This document shows, one piece after another, positions 8,578 to 16,774 of a DNA stretch of 48,942 bases (within the stretch, counting starts at the first letter, position 1; each line of letters opens with the position of its first letter). The notes beneath the pieces are model-generated. The model saw nothing but the letters and a program-made list of their open reading frames with translations. It made no database searches and had not been told where the DNA came from. The position numbers and the translations under genes are program-made. This DNA comes from Bifidobacterium hapali (GTDB lineage: Bacteria; Actinomycetota; Actinomycetes; Actinomycetales; Bifidobacteriaceae): the NCBI RefSeq assembly GCF_002259755.1, contig NZ_MWWY01000044.1, forward strand, positions 1 to 48,942, written 5' to 3'.

Positions 8578-8643
8578 GTCATTCTCCGCAAGGAGAATGT
8601 GGATTGAAAAATATTGATTTTTTTGTTTCGGTAGATCGTAAAC
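8578..8643 (+). ncRNA. crRNA-like RNA: lone CRISPR-type repeat plus spacer-like guide (CreR/CreA type)
   Basis: 8578-8610 aligns without gaps to the 33-base array repeat read on the minus strand, with 26 identities. The stem changes from GCTCTCC/GGAGAGC to ATTCTCC/GGAGAAT, two base pairs altered on both sides so that pairing is kept; the loop becomes GCAA, a GNRA tetraloop; the 5'-handle part GTGGATTGAAA is unchanged. The next 33 bases (8611-8643) have the length of an array spacer and begin ATATTGATTTTTTTGTT, which targets the cas5 promoter at 8464-8448. A hairpin at 8644-8683 stands where a second repeat would be. Cas5c could process this RNA and load it into Cascade. Known relatives in form are the crRNA-like regulators called CreR and CreA. 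Expression is not shown. Confidence 0.75.
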
Positions 8644-8683
8644 ACCTCGTGTGCCCACCCTTTCACGGACGAGCACACGAGGT
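8644..8683. terminator. Hairpin after the cas3 stop and after the crRNA-like RNA
   Basis: ACCTCGTGTGC (8644-8654) and GCACACGAGGT (8673-8683) form a perfect 11-bp stem with an 18-base loop. It begins one base after the cas3 stop codon on the minus strand and 33 bases after the lone repeat on the plus strand. It may end or stabilise both convergent transcripts. No T-run follows on either side, so intrinsic termination is uncertain. Confidence 0.55.
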
Positions 8684-8684
8684 A

Positions 8685-11156
8685 TCACACAAAAATACCG
8701 TCAGTCGACACGCCATCCACGCGCAGCCCCAGCCGCGACGAATACAAACTCATATCCCGCAAAATAAAACACTCTTCCTCAGCGTTCGTCCCGCGACCAA
8801 CCGTCAACACGGCGCCTGCCGACTGTAATTTCGCAAGATGCTGAGGCCACACGTTAACCGCATACTTACCCAACTTCCGAAACAGCATGCGGTCAATATC
8901 GCCGTGTTCTAGCCGCTCACATAATCGCGCACCCTCATCGCCGAGCTCATCAGATAATGGGATATACACCGGCACTGTAGGGGTGTCAATGAGTTTGAAC
9001 GATCGAGCAATACGTTCAAACGGCATGTCCACTACCGCATTGTCACCGTGTAAAGGCAGGATGCGATGCGTATCAAACGCGTCATTAACAGCGGAACGAG
9101 CCGAACCAGCAGATCCACTGCCATACATTTCCAGCAGCCTCTGAAAATAGGCTTGAATCGCATCTTGCGAAGTCAGATCAGGATACTGTCGTAACACATC
9201 ACGAAACGCCGCGATATTCTGCTGAAGGAACGGCGCACAACCACCCTCCGTGCAAAACACATATACTTTGCTTGTCTCAGCAGAATGCCGACCTTCACGA
9301 TTGCATCGTCCGGCAGTCTGAATAACGGAATCAAGTCCAGCCTGTTCACGGTATGCGACAGGAAAATCAACATCTACACCAGCTTCAATCAAAGAAGTCG
9401 ACACCACGCGGCACAACTCTCCTGCTGTAAGACGCGTACGAATAGTGTCAAGCAATCGTTTACGATCAGCCGCACACTGTAATGTGGTCAGGCAGAAGGT
9501 TCCCTCCGCACCGCCATTCTGCGCAAGTTGATCATAGAGATACTGTGCTTTCTTGCGCGTATTGACAACACACAAAACCTGTTCATGACCGCCCAGTCGG
9601 TCCGCAAGCGTATCCAATGCAATGTCACCGATGTGTTCGATAGTCACACGGCGGAACGAGTCGCGATCAGTATCTGAAAACGGCGAAATCTCTTGAATAT
9701 CAACGTCTGCCTCATCAGAAATACTGTTGAACAGTGGCGTAAAGTCCGGCTGTGTAGCTGTACACAACACAGCTGTGGAACCGTATTGTTGCACAAGTTC
9801 GGCGATTGCGGTAATGCACGGTCGCAAATACGGTACTGGCAGCGTCTGCGCTTCGTCGAACACGATAACTGCATTCGCAATGTTGTGAAGTTTACGACAG
9901 CGCGACGTTGAGTTCGAATACAGGCTTTCAAAAAACTGTACTGCCGTAGTGACTACGATCGGCGCGTTCCAGTTTTCGGCCGCGAGCGCACGGCTGAGAT
10001 CGGTTTCATCCATATCCGATTCATCTTTGAGCTGGTACGGAGCTTCAGCGTAGTGCGGCAGCACGGCATCCGTTCCAAAGATTGTCTCAAACTGGCTGAC
10101 AGTCTGATCGATAATTGACGTGTAGGGGATCACGTAGATGACTCGCGGCAGTCCGTGCGTACGCGCATGTTCGAGTGCAAACGTGATTGATGAGATGGTT
10201 TTACCACTGCCAGTGGGAGCGGTTAATGTGTACAGCCCTTTGCCGCGCGATGAGTCTTTCCCATAGGTAAGGCATCGCGTAAGTAGTTCACATCGTTTGA
10301 TGTCGAGCGGTGTTTTGTTAGGTTTATTGAGATACTGTTGAGCGGTTTGCTCGACAATATCAGTCAGCCGCGCGATTGCCGAACATTGTTCGTGAGCATA
10401 TGTAGCGGCAATTTTCGACGATGTTTCACGCAATGTTTCCCATGAGGGAGCTTGTTCCTGCGCTAACGATTGTGGACCAAGCTGCTCCTTGAGCTGTTCT
10501 AACAGTTCATGTTCGGCGCGATGTTCACGGTTTGACGTGAAGAATTCCGCATCCAGACGGTCTCCATCCACTAACGCTGATAGCAGCATACGAGTCAGCA
10601 TCATGAAGGAGTAATGGGTCGGCTCAGTGGCCGGCGGTTGTGCAGATAACGCTGAGTCTGGAATATGCAGTTGCGTCGACCACGCATGAGCTAAGGCTAA
10701 TGGACTGCGCTCGCCAGCACTGAAAGCCTTGTTCATACGCCCGCTAAGGGTTGCTCCGTCTAGCTCATGAACATCGCCCACGTCTGCTAACCCTGCATGA
10801 TGAGCAGCTACTGCAAACTCCGCTGCGATACGACCATATTGATCTAACAACATCGCGCCTGCAGTGGAATGGTCAACTTTTCCTGAGTGTTCAGGATCTC
10901 GTATGCGTTTTTGAAACACAGAAGCATATTTGCCGATGTCGTGAAATAGTCCTGCTAACAGACCATCATCGAGATACCCGAATTGACTTGCAAAACCGCC
11001 AGACAGGCAACCGGTCATACACAGATGTTCTACGCATGTTTCATATCCGTGGTCGCTGGTTCGCGCATAAAACGGCTGAACTGGACGAGACGAGGAATTC
11101 CGACTAACTATTCCGTGTTGGCACCCGTGTTGAGCCGAATGTTCAACTGTTTCCAT
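8685..11156 (-). CDS. cas3: CRISPR-associated helicase-nuclease Cas3 (type I-C)
   Basis: Cas3 is recruited by target-bound Cascade to unwind and degrade DNA. The protein has 823 residues. The N-terminal HD nuclease domain has His72-Asp73 in LFHDIGKY. The SF2 helicase follows: Walker A TGSGKT near residue 315, the DEAQ motif in VIVFDEAQTL near 433, and motif VI QTAGRCNREGR. No key residue appears missing. ATG 11156 was chosen because GAGGGG stands 6 bases ahead; a TTG two codons earlier is possible. The gene has its own upstream region and is separated from cas5 by 319 bases holding the crRNA-like element. Confidence 0.96.
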   Translation of the reverse strand: METVEHSAQHGCQHGIVSRNSSSRPVQPFYARTSDHGYETCVEHLCMTGCLSGGFASQFGYLDDGLLAGLFHDIGKYASVFQKRIRDPEHSGKVDHSTAGAMLLDQYGRIAAEFAVAAHHAGLADVGDVHELDGATLSGRMNKAFSAGERSPLALAHAWSTQLHIPDSALSAQPPATEPTHYSFMMLTRMLLSALVDGDRLDAEFFTSNREHRAEHELLEQLKEQLGPQSLAQEQAPSWETLRETSSKIAATYAHEQCSAIARLTDIVEQTAQQYLNKPNKTPLDIKRCELLTRCLTYGKDSSRGKGLYTLTAPTGSGKTISSITFALEHARTHGLPRVIYVIPYTSIIDQTVSQFETIFGTDAVLPHYAEAPYQLKDESDMDETDLSRALAAENWNAPIVVTTAVQFFESLYSNSTSRCRKLHNIANAVIVFDEAQTLPVPYLRPCITAIAELVQQYGSTAVLCTATQPDFTPLFNSISDEADVDIQEISPFSDTDRDSFRRVTIEHIGDIALDTLADRLGGHEQVLCVVNTRKKAQYLYDQLAQNGGAEGTFCLTTLQCAADRKRLLDTIRTRLTAGELCRVVSTSLIEAGVDVDFPVAYREQAGLDSVIQTAGRCNREGRHSAETSKVYVFCTEGGCAPFLQQNIAAFRDVLRQYPDLTSQDAIQAYFQRLLEMYGSGSAGSARSAVNDAFDTHRILPLHGDNAVVDMPFERIARSFKLIDTPTVPVYIPLSDELGDEGARLCERLEHGDIDRMLFRKLGKYAVNVWPQHLAKLQSAGAVLTVGRGTNAEEECFILRDMSLYSSRLGLRVDGVSTDGIFV

Positions 11157-11288
11157 TATCAACCCCTCATCCGTTGCCGATCACAGTCTGCTTACAACAG
11201 GTACGTTTTAAGTAACACAACATTGTGGCCATGTTTCTTATCATCATACTCAATACACCTTGATATTAAGCCGCAACTGCAACTACCT

Positions 11289-11316
11289 ATTATGAGTAAT
11301 TCATAAGTAATCACAA
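11289..11316 (-). promoter_or_regulatory. Possible cas3 promoter
   Basis: On the minus strand TTGTGA (11316-11311) stands 16 bases before CATAAT (11294-11289). Transcription would start near 11282, giving a leader of about 125 bases before the cas3 ATG. The rest of the 381-base divergent region between cas3 and the acyl-CoA ligase holds a palindrome at 11432-11455 and no gene. Confidence 0.4.
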
Positions 11317-11431
11317 GCGATCATCAAGCAGACACTAACTCTCCCAGTAATTCCGCCGATCTCCACCGTCAGGCAGTTTGTACACGGTCACAAACCACGC
11401 CCAACGGTTTCGTAGGAGCATACAACGCACC

Positions 11432-11455
11432 ATAACCTACGCTGACGTAAGTTAT
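11432..11455. promoter_or_regulatory. Operator-like palindrome upstream of the acyl-CoA ligase gene
   Basis: ATAACCTACG (11432-11441) and CGTAAGTTAT (11446-11455) are inverted copies with one mismatch and a 4-base centre. The size and symmetry resemble the site of a dimeric repressor, for example of the TetR family. It stands about 80 bases before the fadD-like start. No regulator gene is nearby, so its ligand and protein are unknown. Confidence 0.45.
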
Positions 11456-11537
11456 ATGACGGAATACAAGAAACACATTATGAGACTTCTGCAATCACAT
11501 AGGCGATCGCAGAAAAACAGAAAGACACGAACCCAAC

Positions 11538-13358
11538 ATGCTCACCGAATACACTACCCCTGGTTCAATCGTCGTACGCGACGACGAAACCTTGTACAGT
11601 CTGCTCACTGATCGCATTGCGCGCACCGGAGAAGACACCGTTATCGCCTCGCGCAAGCTCGGACCGGGTCGCTGGGATGACATCAGCGCTGGCGAATTTC
11701 AGCAACTCGTACTCGCGGCCGCCAAAGGCCTTATCGCGTTCGGCATCGGCAAGGGCGACGCGGTCACCCTGTTTTCCGCAACCCGTTACGAATGGGGCGT
11801 ACTCGACTTCGCACTGGCTGCGATCGGAGCTGTGAACGTACCGATTTACGACACTGACTCTGCCGCGCAAGCTGAACGTATTCTCAACGATTCGTCCGTC
11901 AAACTCGCCATCGCCGACGATCGCGAACGCTTCGATCGACTCGATTCAATCAAAGACCACTGTCCAAAACTCAAGCAGATTCTGATGATGGACGGTAACG
12001 CGCTCGGCGCATTGCAAGGATTCGGAGTCACTGTTTCTGACGAAGAATTGAACGAGCGCATCGCATCCGTGCATGCTGACGATCTGGCGACGATCGTATA
12101 CACGTCCGGTTCGACCGGTGCACCGAAAGGTGCGGAACTGACGCATCGCAATTTTCTGTCGATCGTGCGCGCAGGATATGAATGCTTGCCACAGATGATC
12201 TGCGATCATCACCCGCGGCTGCTGCTGTTCCTACCGCTTGCACACTGTTTTGCCCGTTATATTCAGTATTGTTCGATCGGTTCAGATGATGGCGTGGTCG
12301 GTTACTTGCCGGATACAAAGTCGCTGCTGCCGGATTTACGTTCGTTCCAGCCGACATATCTGCTGGGCGTGCCGCGCGTGTTTGAGAAGGTATACAACGC
12401 CGCCTCACAGAAAGCAGGCATGGGTTTCAAGGGACGTTTGTTTGCGAAGGCAGCCGCCGCCGCACGCGCGTGGAGCCGCGATGAGCAAGCAGGACGCGCG
12501 CATTCAGCAAAAGCGATTGCTGAGCGAGCAACGTTTGAAACGCTCGTATATCGTACCGTGCGCGGCGCGTTGGGACCTAAGATTCGGTTCGTCGCATGCG
12601 GCGGTGCACCGCTCGATCCTGATCTCGCACATTTCTATAACGGTATCGGCCTGCCGATGATCCAAGGCTACGGTATGACGGAAACAGCCGCTCCGTTTAC
12701 CGTGACTCGCGTTGACGACAATATGATCGGTACGGTCGGACAGCCTGCACCCGGCTCATCAGTGCGTATTGCTGACGACGGCGAGCTGCAGGTGCGCGGC
12801 GCAAACGTATTCCGCGGTTACCATAATCTCCCCGAGAAAACTGCAGAAGCATTCGCTGAAGATGGATGGTTGAAAACCGGCGATCTTGCGTCGATTGATG
12901 ACGAGGGCCGCGTAACGATCACTGGTCGTAAGAAGGACATTATTATCACTGCTGGCGGCAAGAACGTGTCGCCGATTCCACTTGAACAGGAAATCGTCAA
13001 GTGCCCGATCGTCGAACATGCGGTAGTCGTCGGTGATCAACGGCCGTTTATCGGCGCACTGATCACGCTCGACCCGGATGCGCTCGCCCAATGGTTGCCA
13101 GCTCACGGATTTGCTGCTGATCTTCCGGTTTCGGACGTTGCATTACTACCGGATGTCCATGATGAAATCCAACAATATGTCGACAAAGCGAACGCTACTG
13201 TTTCGCGTGCTGAATCAGTACGCAAATTCGTAGTCCTCGATCAGCGGTTCACACAAGACAACAAATGTCTTACACCGTCGCTGAAGGTTGTGCGCCCGGC
13301 AGTCAACCGCATATTCGCTGATATTATCGATCGCGATATTTACGCCGGCAAGCGGTGA
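11538..13358 (+). CDS. fadD: Long-chain fatty acid--CoA ligase (AMP-forming)
   Basis: The protein activates long-chain fatty acids to acyl-CoA through an acyl-adenylate, at the inner face of the membrane. It has 606 residues, usual for bacterial and actinobacterial FadD-like ligases. The P-loop YTSGSTGAPKGAELTHRN begins near residue 185; the adenylate-binding GYGMTETAA follows in the middle; the KTGDL and GRKKDIIITAGGKNVSP hinge segments come next; and a late Lys in TPSLKVVR is the likely catalytic Lys of the C-terminal domain. Start ATG 11538 fits the family's N terminus, though the ribosome site is weak. It stands alone, divergent from cas3 and convergent with dapB. The exact acyl chain is not known from sequence. 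Confidence 0.9.
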   Translation: MLTEYTTPGSIVVRDDETLYSLLTDRIARTGEDTVIASRKLGPGRWDDISAGEFQQLVLAAAKGLIAFGIGKGDAVTLFSATRYEWGVLDFALAAIGAVNVPIYDTDSAAQAERILNDSSVKLAIADDRERFDRLDSIKDHCPKLKQILMMDGNALGALQGFGVTVSDEELNERIASVHADDLATIVYTSGSTGAPKGAELTHRNFLSIVRAGYECLPQMICDHHPRLLLFLPLAHCFARYIQYCSIGSDDGVVGYLPDTKSLLPDLRSFQPTYLLGVPRVFEKVYNAASQKAGMGFKGRLFAKAAAAARAWSRDEQAGRAHSAKAIAERATFETLVYRTVRGALGPKIRFVACGGAPLDPDLAHFYNGIGLPMIQGYGMTETAAPFTVTRVDDNMIGTVGQPAPGSSVRIADDGELQVRGANVFRGYHNLPEKTAEAFAEDGWLKTGDLASIDDEGRVTITGRKKDIIITAGGKNVSPIPLEQEIVKCPIVEHAVVVGDQRPFIGALITLDPDALAQWLPAHGFAADLPVSDVALLPDVHDEIQQYVDKANATVSRAESVRKFVVLDQRFTQDNKCLTPSLKVVRPAVNRIFADIIDRDIYAGKR

Positions 13359-13407
13359 TCATCCAGCGCTCGACAATATATCAGCTGTCGTGTAGACCAA
13401 AAAGCAT

Positions 13408-13511
13408 GCGTAACTGCGCGCAATACCGAGCCCTGCGCGCAGTTATGCTGGATTTTGAGGGGAAAAACAAGCGTAACTGCGCGCGGGCCTCGGTATTGCG
13501 CGCAGTTACGC
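13408..13511. repeat. Nested palindromic element with four copies of one motif (convergent intergenic)
   Basis: The motif GCGTAACTGCGCGC occurs four times in alternating direction: 13408-13421 (+), 13435-13448 (-, one mismatch), 13471-13484 (+) and 13498-13511 (-). The outermost arms extend to a perfect 23-bp inverted repeat (13408-13430 with 13489-13511). The sequence can fold as one long nested stem or as two separate hairpins. It fills the gap between the convergent fadD and dapB genes, so bidirectional termination is a likely effect; its makeup resembles REP/BIME elements. Confidence 0.85.
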
Positions 13512-13518
13512 TGGAAAA

Positions 13519-14271
13519 TTACAGATCGAGGAAACGATCAAGACCGATAGTCAGACCAGGGAACGCGCCAGACGCGATCTTGCGCACTGCGAGCAGAACG
13601 CCCGGCATGAAACTCGCACGGTCGAAACTATCCGCACGAATAACCAGTTGTTCGCCAGCATTACCGAACAGTACCTCTTCATGAGCGTTGAGACCACGCA
13701 AACGTACTGCATGTACGTGTACACCATCAATTACTTGCCCGCGCGAGCCACCATCTGTAGTCGTCGCATCCGGCATGTCACCAAGCCCGGCTGCGCGGCG
13801 AGCCTCACCAATCGCATGAGCCGTGTGGATAGCAGTGCCAGAAGGCGCGTCCACCTTGGTCGGATGATGCAGTTCGATAATTTCAGCTGATTCAAAATAT
13901 GGTGCCGCAACTTGAGCAAAATGATCAGCAAGCACGGCAGAAATTGCAAAATTCGGTGCGATGAATACACTTTGGTTGTCGCGCGGTGCATTCGCAAGCG
14001 CCGTTGTAACCTGCGCGAGTTTGTCATCAGTCCAACCGGTAGTACCGACGACTACGTTTACACCTTGCTTGACGAGCGTAAGAACGTTGTGTAGCGATGC
14101 ACTTGGCACAGTAAATTCGACCACGACATCAGTATTGTCCGGTGTGATTGCTGTCAGATCATCCTTGGCGTCAAGTGCAAGCGCAAGCTGCGTATCTGCC
14201 GCACTGTTGACCGCATCAACCACATGAGAACCCATGCGTCCTTGAGCTCCCACTACGGAAACGTTGATCAT
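13519..14271 (-). CDS. dapB: 4-hydroxy-tetrahydrodipicolinate reductase
   Basis: DapB carries out the NAD(P)H-dependent reduction in the diaminopimelate/lysine pathway, which supplies peptidoglycan and lysine. The protein has 250 residues from ATG 14271. The nucleotide-binding loop VVGAQGRMG is at the N terminus; VVGTTGW follows; the catalytic and substrate-binding segment ELHHPTKVDAPSGTA contains the His pair and Lys. GGAG stands 6 bases before ATG 14271; the open frame extends 21 codons upstream but without family similarity. dapA is not beside it. Confidence 0.95.
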   Translation of the reverse strand: MINVSVVGAQGRMGSHVVDAVNSAADTQLALALDAKDDLTAITPDNTDVVVEFTVPSASLHNVLTLVKQGVNVVVGTTGWTDDKLAQVTTALANAPRDNQSVFIAPNFAISAVLADHFAQVAAPYFESAEIIELHHPTKVDAPSGTAIHTAHAIGEARRAAGLGDMPDATTTDGGSRGQVIDGVHVHAVRLRGLNAHEEVLFGNAGEQLVIRADSFDRASFMPGVLLAVRKIASGAFPGLTIGLDRFLDL

Positions 14272-14352
14272 TGTTCGCTCCATTCTTACGTTATGCAAAT
14301 CCTGCACAATCATGCGATTGCCGTTGTGTCTCATACTACAAACGTCGCAGAC

Positions 14353-14408
14353 GACTGAGAGGTAGTTACACAGGTTGAACGTTCCAATGATGTGACTACC
14401 CCTCAGTC
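14353..14408 (-). terminator. Terminator-like hairpin after the MFS gene
   Basis: 14353-14370 and 14391-14408 are 18-base inverted arms with two mismatches, starting GACTGAG and ending CTCAGTC. The hairpin begins about 12 bases after the MFS stop on the minus strand and precedes dapB. No clear T-run follows. Confidence 0.6.
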
Positions 14409-14420
14409 AGCTTCGCCATA

Positions 14421-15782
14421 CTAGTCGCGTTTCCGTGCGAGCAACCAGCCGAATACCGCGAGCGGTACTGAACAGGCGACCGAAATCCACGGAATCATCA
14501 TGCTCGCATGGGTACCAGCTGCGTCAATAACTGCGCCCGCAAGCGTCGATCCCAGTGACGTACCGACTGCGCCAGCAGTAGTAAGCCATGACAGTCCTTC
14601 AGTCAAGGAACGTTCTGGCACAGCATCTTTAACAATCAAATTGCCGGTGGCGAACAGCGGCGAAACGCACAAACCCGAAAGCACTTCTAATGCGCCAAGC
14701 AGCAGGAAATGATCCATAGCAAGGCGGAAGAGTACGAATCCGATCGTGAGTAGCACGAGGAACAACATCATGTGTTGCCAATGCGATCCACGCATCTGTC
14801 GAGAACCAAAAATCATCGCTCCGATGCATGAGCCAACCGCGAACATGGCGAGCTGTAAGCCGAGCCATTGTTCGACGCCCGCAGCTTTCATCGACGCGGT
14901 AATAGACACGTCGAACGCATTGAAACTCATATTGAATACGATGAACACGATCATAATTGACAGGACGCCGGGATAGAGCAGCGCACTCTTCGGTTTCGGC
15001 GCGCTAGTGCGCAATTGACGTATCGTCAAGGTATCAGGTTGCGCGCTGTCGACAGATGAACTGGAAGCTGGAGCTAGGGTTGAATCCGACGTTGAAACAG
15101 AAGCTGAAGTCGCACGATTATCTGTTACGTCAACCAATTCCATAACCGGCGGCTGAGTGTGTTTCAACGAGAAAAATACAGCGCCACCGATACCACATGC
15201 CAGTGTCGGCACGAATAACTGCGAAACCGGATGTACTGAAGTCGCGAGAAATGCGGAGAGAATAGGACCAACGATAAATACAATTTCGTCAATAGCCGCT
15301 TCGAGTGCATAGGCTGTGTTGAGTAACCCCATGTTATTGGAATCACGCAATGCGTACGCCCAACGGGTTCGTACAAGTGCACCGAACGAGAATTGGGTAA
15401 ATCCCATAACAATCGCGAGCGCAAACAGTAGCGGAATCGGTACACGATTCCATGCGGCGAACGCGAAGCCGAGCATGGCGATCACCTGCACAGTCAAGGC
15501 AACTGTACCGATGCGACGTTGCCCGAAACGGTCGAATAACCGCGCATAAAACGGCGTAACTGAAGCGACGGCGAGAATATACGCAGCGCTCATCGAACCA
15601 GCAACGGTCCAGTTATCGTACAAGTAATTCAGCGCAAGTACGATACCGAGACTCATCATGGAAATTGGCAGGCGCGCGATCGCGCCGGATATGCAGAACG
15701 ATTTCGTGCCGGGAATAGCGAATAGTTTCGCGTACGGGGATGCCGCAATGCGTGATGTGGTTGTGGATGTCATCGATGTCAT
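14421..15782 (-). CDS. Major facilitator superfamily transporter
   Basis: This 453-residue protein has about a dozen hydrophobic segments in two groups, with a long hydrophilic Ser/Thr-rich loop near residues 215-260, the usual plan of MFS carriers. A FYARLFDRFGQRRIG loop after the second or third helix matches the conserved MFS loop between helices 2 and 3. Substrate is unknown; drug or metabolite export is only a guess. The start overlaps the stop of the acetyltransferase gene by 4 bases (ATGA), so the two are cotranscribed and may act on linked compounds. Confidence 0.85.
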   Translation of the reverse strand: MTSMTSTTTSRIAASPYAKLFAIPGTKSFCISGAIARLPISMMSLGIVLALNYLYDNWTVAGSMSAAYILAVASVTPFYARLFDRFGQRRIGTVALTVQVIAMLGFAFAAWNRVPIPLLFALAIVMGFTQFSFGALVRTRWAYALRDSNNMGLLNTAYALEAAIDEIVFIVGPILSAFLATSVHPVSQLFVPTLACGIGGAVFFSLKHTQPPVMELVDVTDNRATSASVSTSDSTLAPASSSSVDSAQPDTLTIRQLRTSAPKPKSALLYPGVLSIMIVFIVFNMSFNAFDVSITASMKAAGVEQWLGLQLAMFAVGSCIGAMIFGSRQMRGSHWQHMMLFLVLLTIGFVLFRLAMDHFLLLGALEVLSGLCVSPLFATGNLIVKDAVPERSLTEGLSWLTTAGAVGTSLGSTLAGAVIDAAGTHASMMIPWISVACSVPLAVFGWLLARKRD

Positions 15783-16615
15783 GCACTAGCTCCGTCGTGG
15801 TGAATGTCGTGTGTTGTACTGTGCTGTGATTGCTGTGATTTCGTTATTCTGGATGACGCTGCGTCTGTGGCTCCGGCATAAATATAGACATCGGCCATAG
15901 TTTTGCCATACTCCGGATGACCAGCCGCATACCACGAGATCAGACAACTCAGTCCTTGATGCACGTAGAAGCTCACGTCGCAAGTGGAATCGGTGTGTAG
16001 GAAGTAGCGAGTTACACCTACTTCACGCATGGTACGCATGGCGCTTCGCCACAATGTTCCACCGACACCATGTCCTCGTGCTGCCCTAGCCACAAGGAAT
16101 AGTTCAATCTCCCCTTGCGTTGTTTCGTTGGCTTGAACCTCATGTTCCAAATCGATTTCCAGCGCATGCCATCGCAATGTTTCGGTAAGCGCTTGTGCGC
16201 CGCGCGGATCGTCTTGGAGCATGCGATCCACGTCGGCGAGCGCAGGTGTTGCTTGAGGAAATAGTCTCGGACATCCGACTACACGGCAAACGATTACGCC
16301 GAGGAACTGTCCGTCACGTTCTGCAAGAATCGTATGTGTTGCTGGCTCAAGATAATGCAGTACGAAATGCCTTGATAAGACTATGGAAGCCGGAGTGCCG
16401 GCTGCACTTGAGAATCGTCCCCACGTTGCTTCGAATTGGGTAACGATGTCGTCGACGTCGCTCCATGTCATTGGCCGGTAGATAATTCCTGACGGGGTTT
16501 GTTGTTCGTGCTGTTGGTGAGAAGACGATACAGTGTCCGTACTGGAATGATAGATAATGCGGTTGGTGTGATCGTCGTGCGAGGCGATCCGATCGGTTGC
16601 GCTCGTCGCAGCCAT
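15779..16615 (-). CDS. GNAT-family N-acetyltransferase
   Basis: The protein transfers an acetyl group from acetyl-CoA to an unknown amine. It has 278 residues from ATG 16615; the first 70 are polar and low in complexity, then the GNAT domain runs from IIYRPMTWSDVDDI to about residue 260. The acetyl-CoA loop is visible as LFLVARAARGHGVGGTLW, followed by TRYFLHTDSTCDVSFY. AGGA stands 7 bases before ATG 16615; longer readings start in low-similarity sequence. It is coupled by overlap to the MFS gene. Confidence 0.85.
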   Translation of the reverse strand: MAATSATDRIASHDDHTNRIIYHSSTDTVSSSHQQHEQQTPSGIIYRPMTWSDVDDIVTQFEATWGRFSSAAGTPASIVLSRHFVLHYLEPATHTILAERDGQFLGVIVCRVVGCPRLFPQATPALADVDRMLQDDPRGAQALTETLRWHALEIDLEHEVQANETTQGEIELFLVARAARGHGVGGTLWRSAMRTMREVGVTRYFLHTDSTCDVSFYVHQGLSCLISWYAAGHPEYGKTMADVYIYAGATDAASSRITKSQQSQHSTTHDIHHDGASA

Positions 16616-16736
16616 GATAATTCCTGCTCCTTTTTGTACTGGCTGTTGTGTACGTGTGCCCGCCCACACGTAATGGCCAAGGGTCGCAGCTTCCCTCCGA
16701 CGCGAGGCCCACGGCACGTTTTACCTCTGTGGGTGG

Positions 16737-16774
16737 CACATGGTATTGGCCGCCATGACTTTGGCCGCCATGTG
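16737..16774 (-). other. Hairpin at the end of adnB
   Basis: CACATGG (16737-16743) and CCATGTG (16768-16774) pair across a 24-base loop that holds direct repeats of TTGGCCGCCATG. It touches the adnB stop codon at 16775 and is a possible weak terminator. No T-run is seen. Confidence 0.35.

Noticed and set aside
8532..8828. Plus-strand open frame of 98 codons across the lone repeat and the end of cas3
   Set aside because: It runs through the repeat, the hairpin and into antisense cas3, and has no similarity to any family I know.
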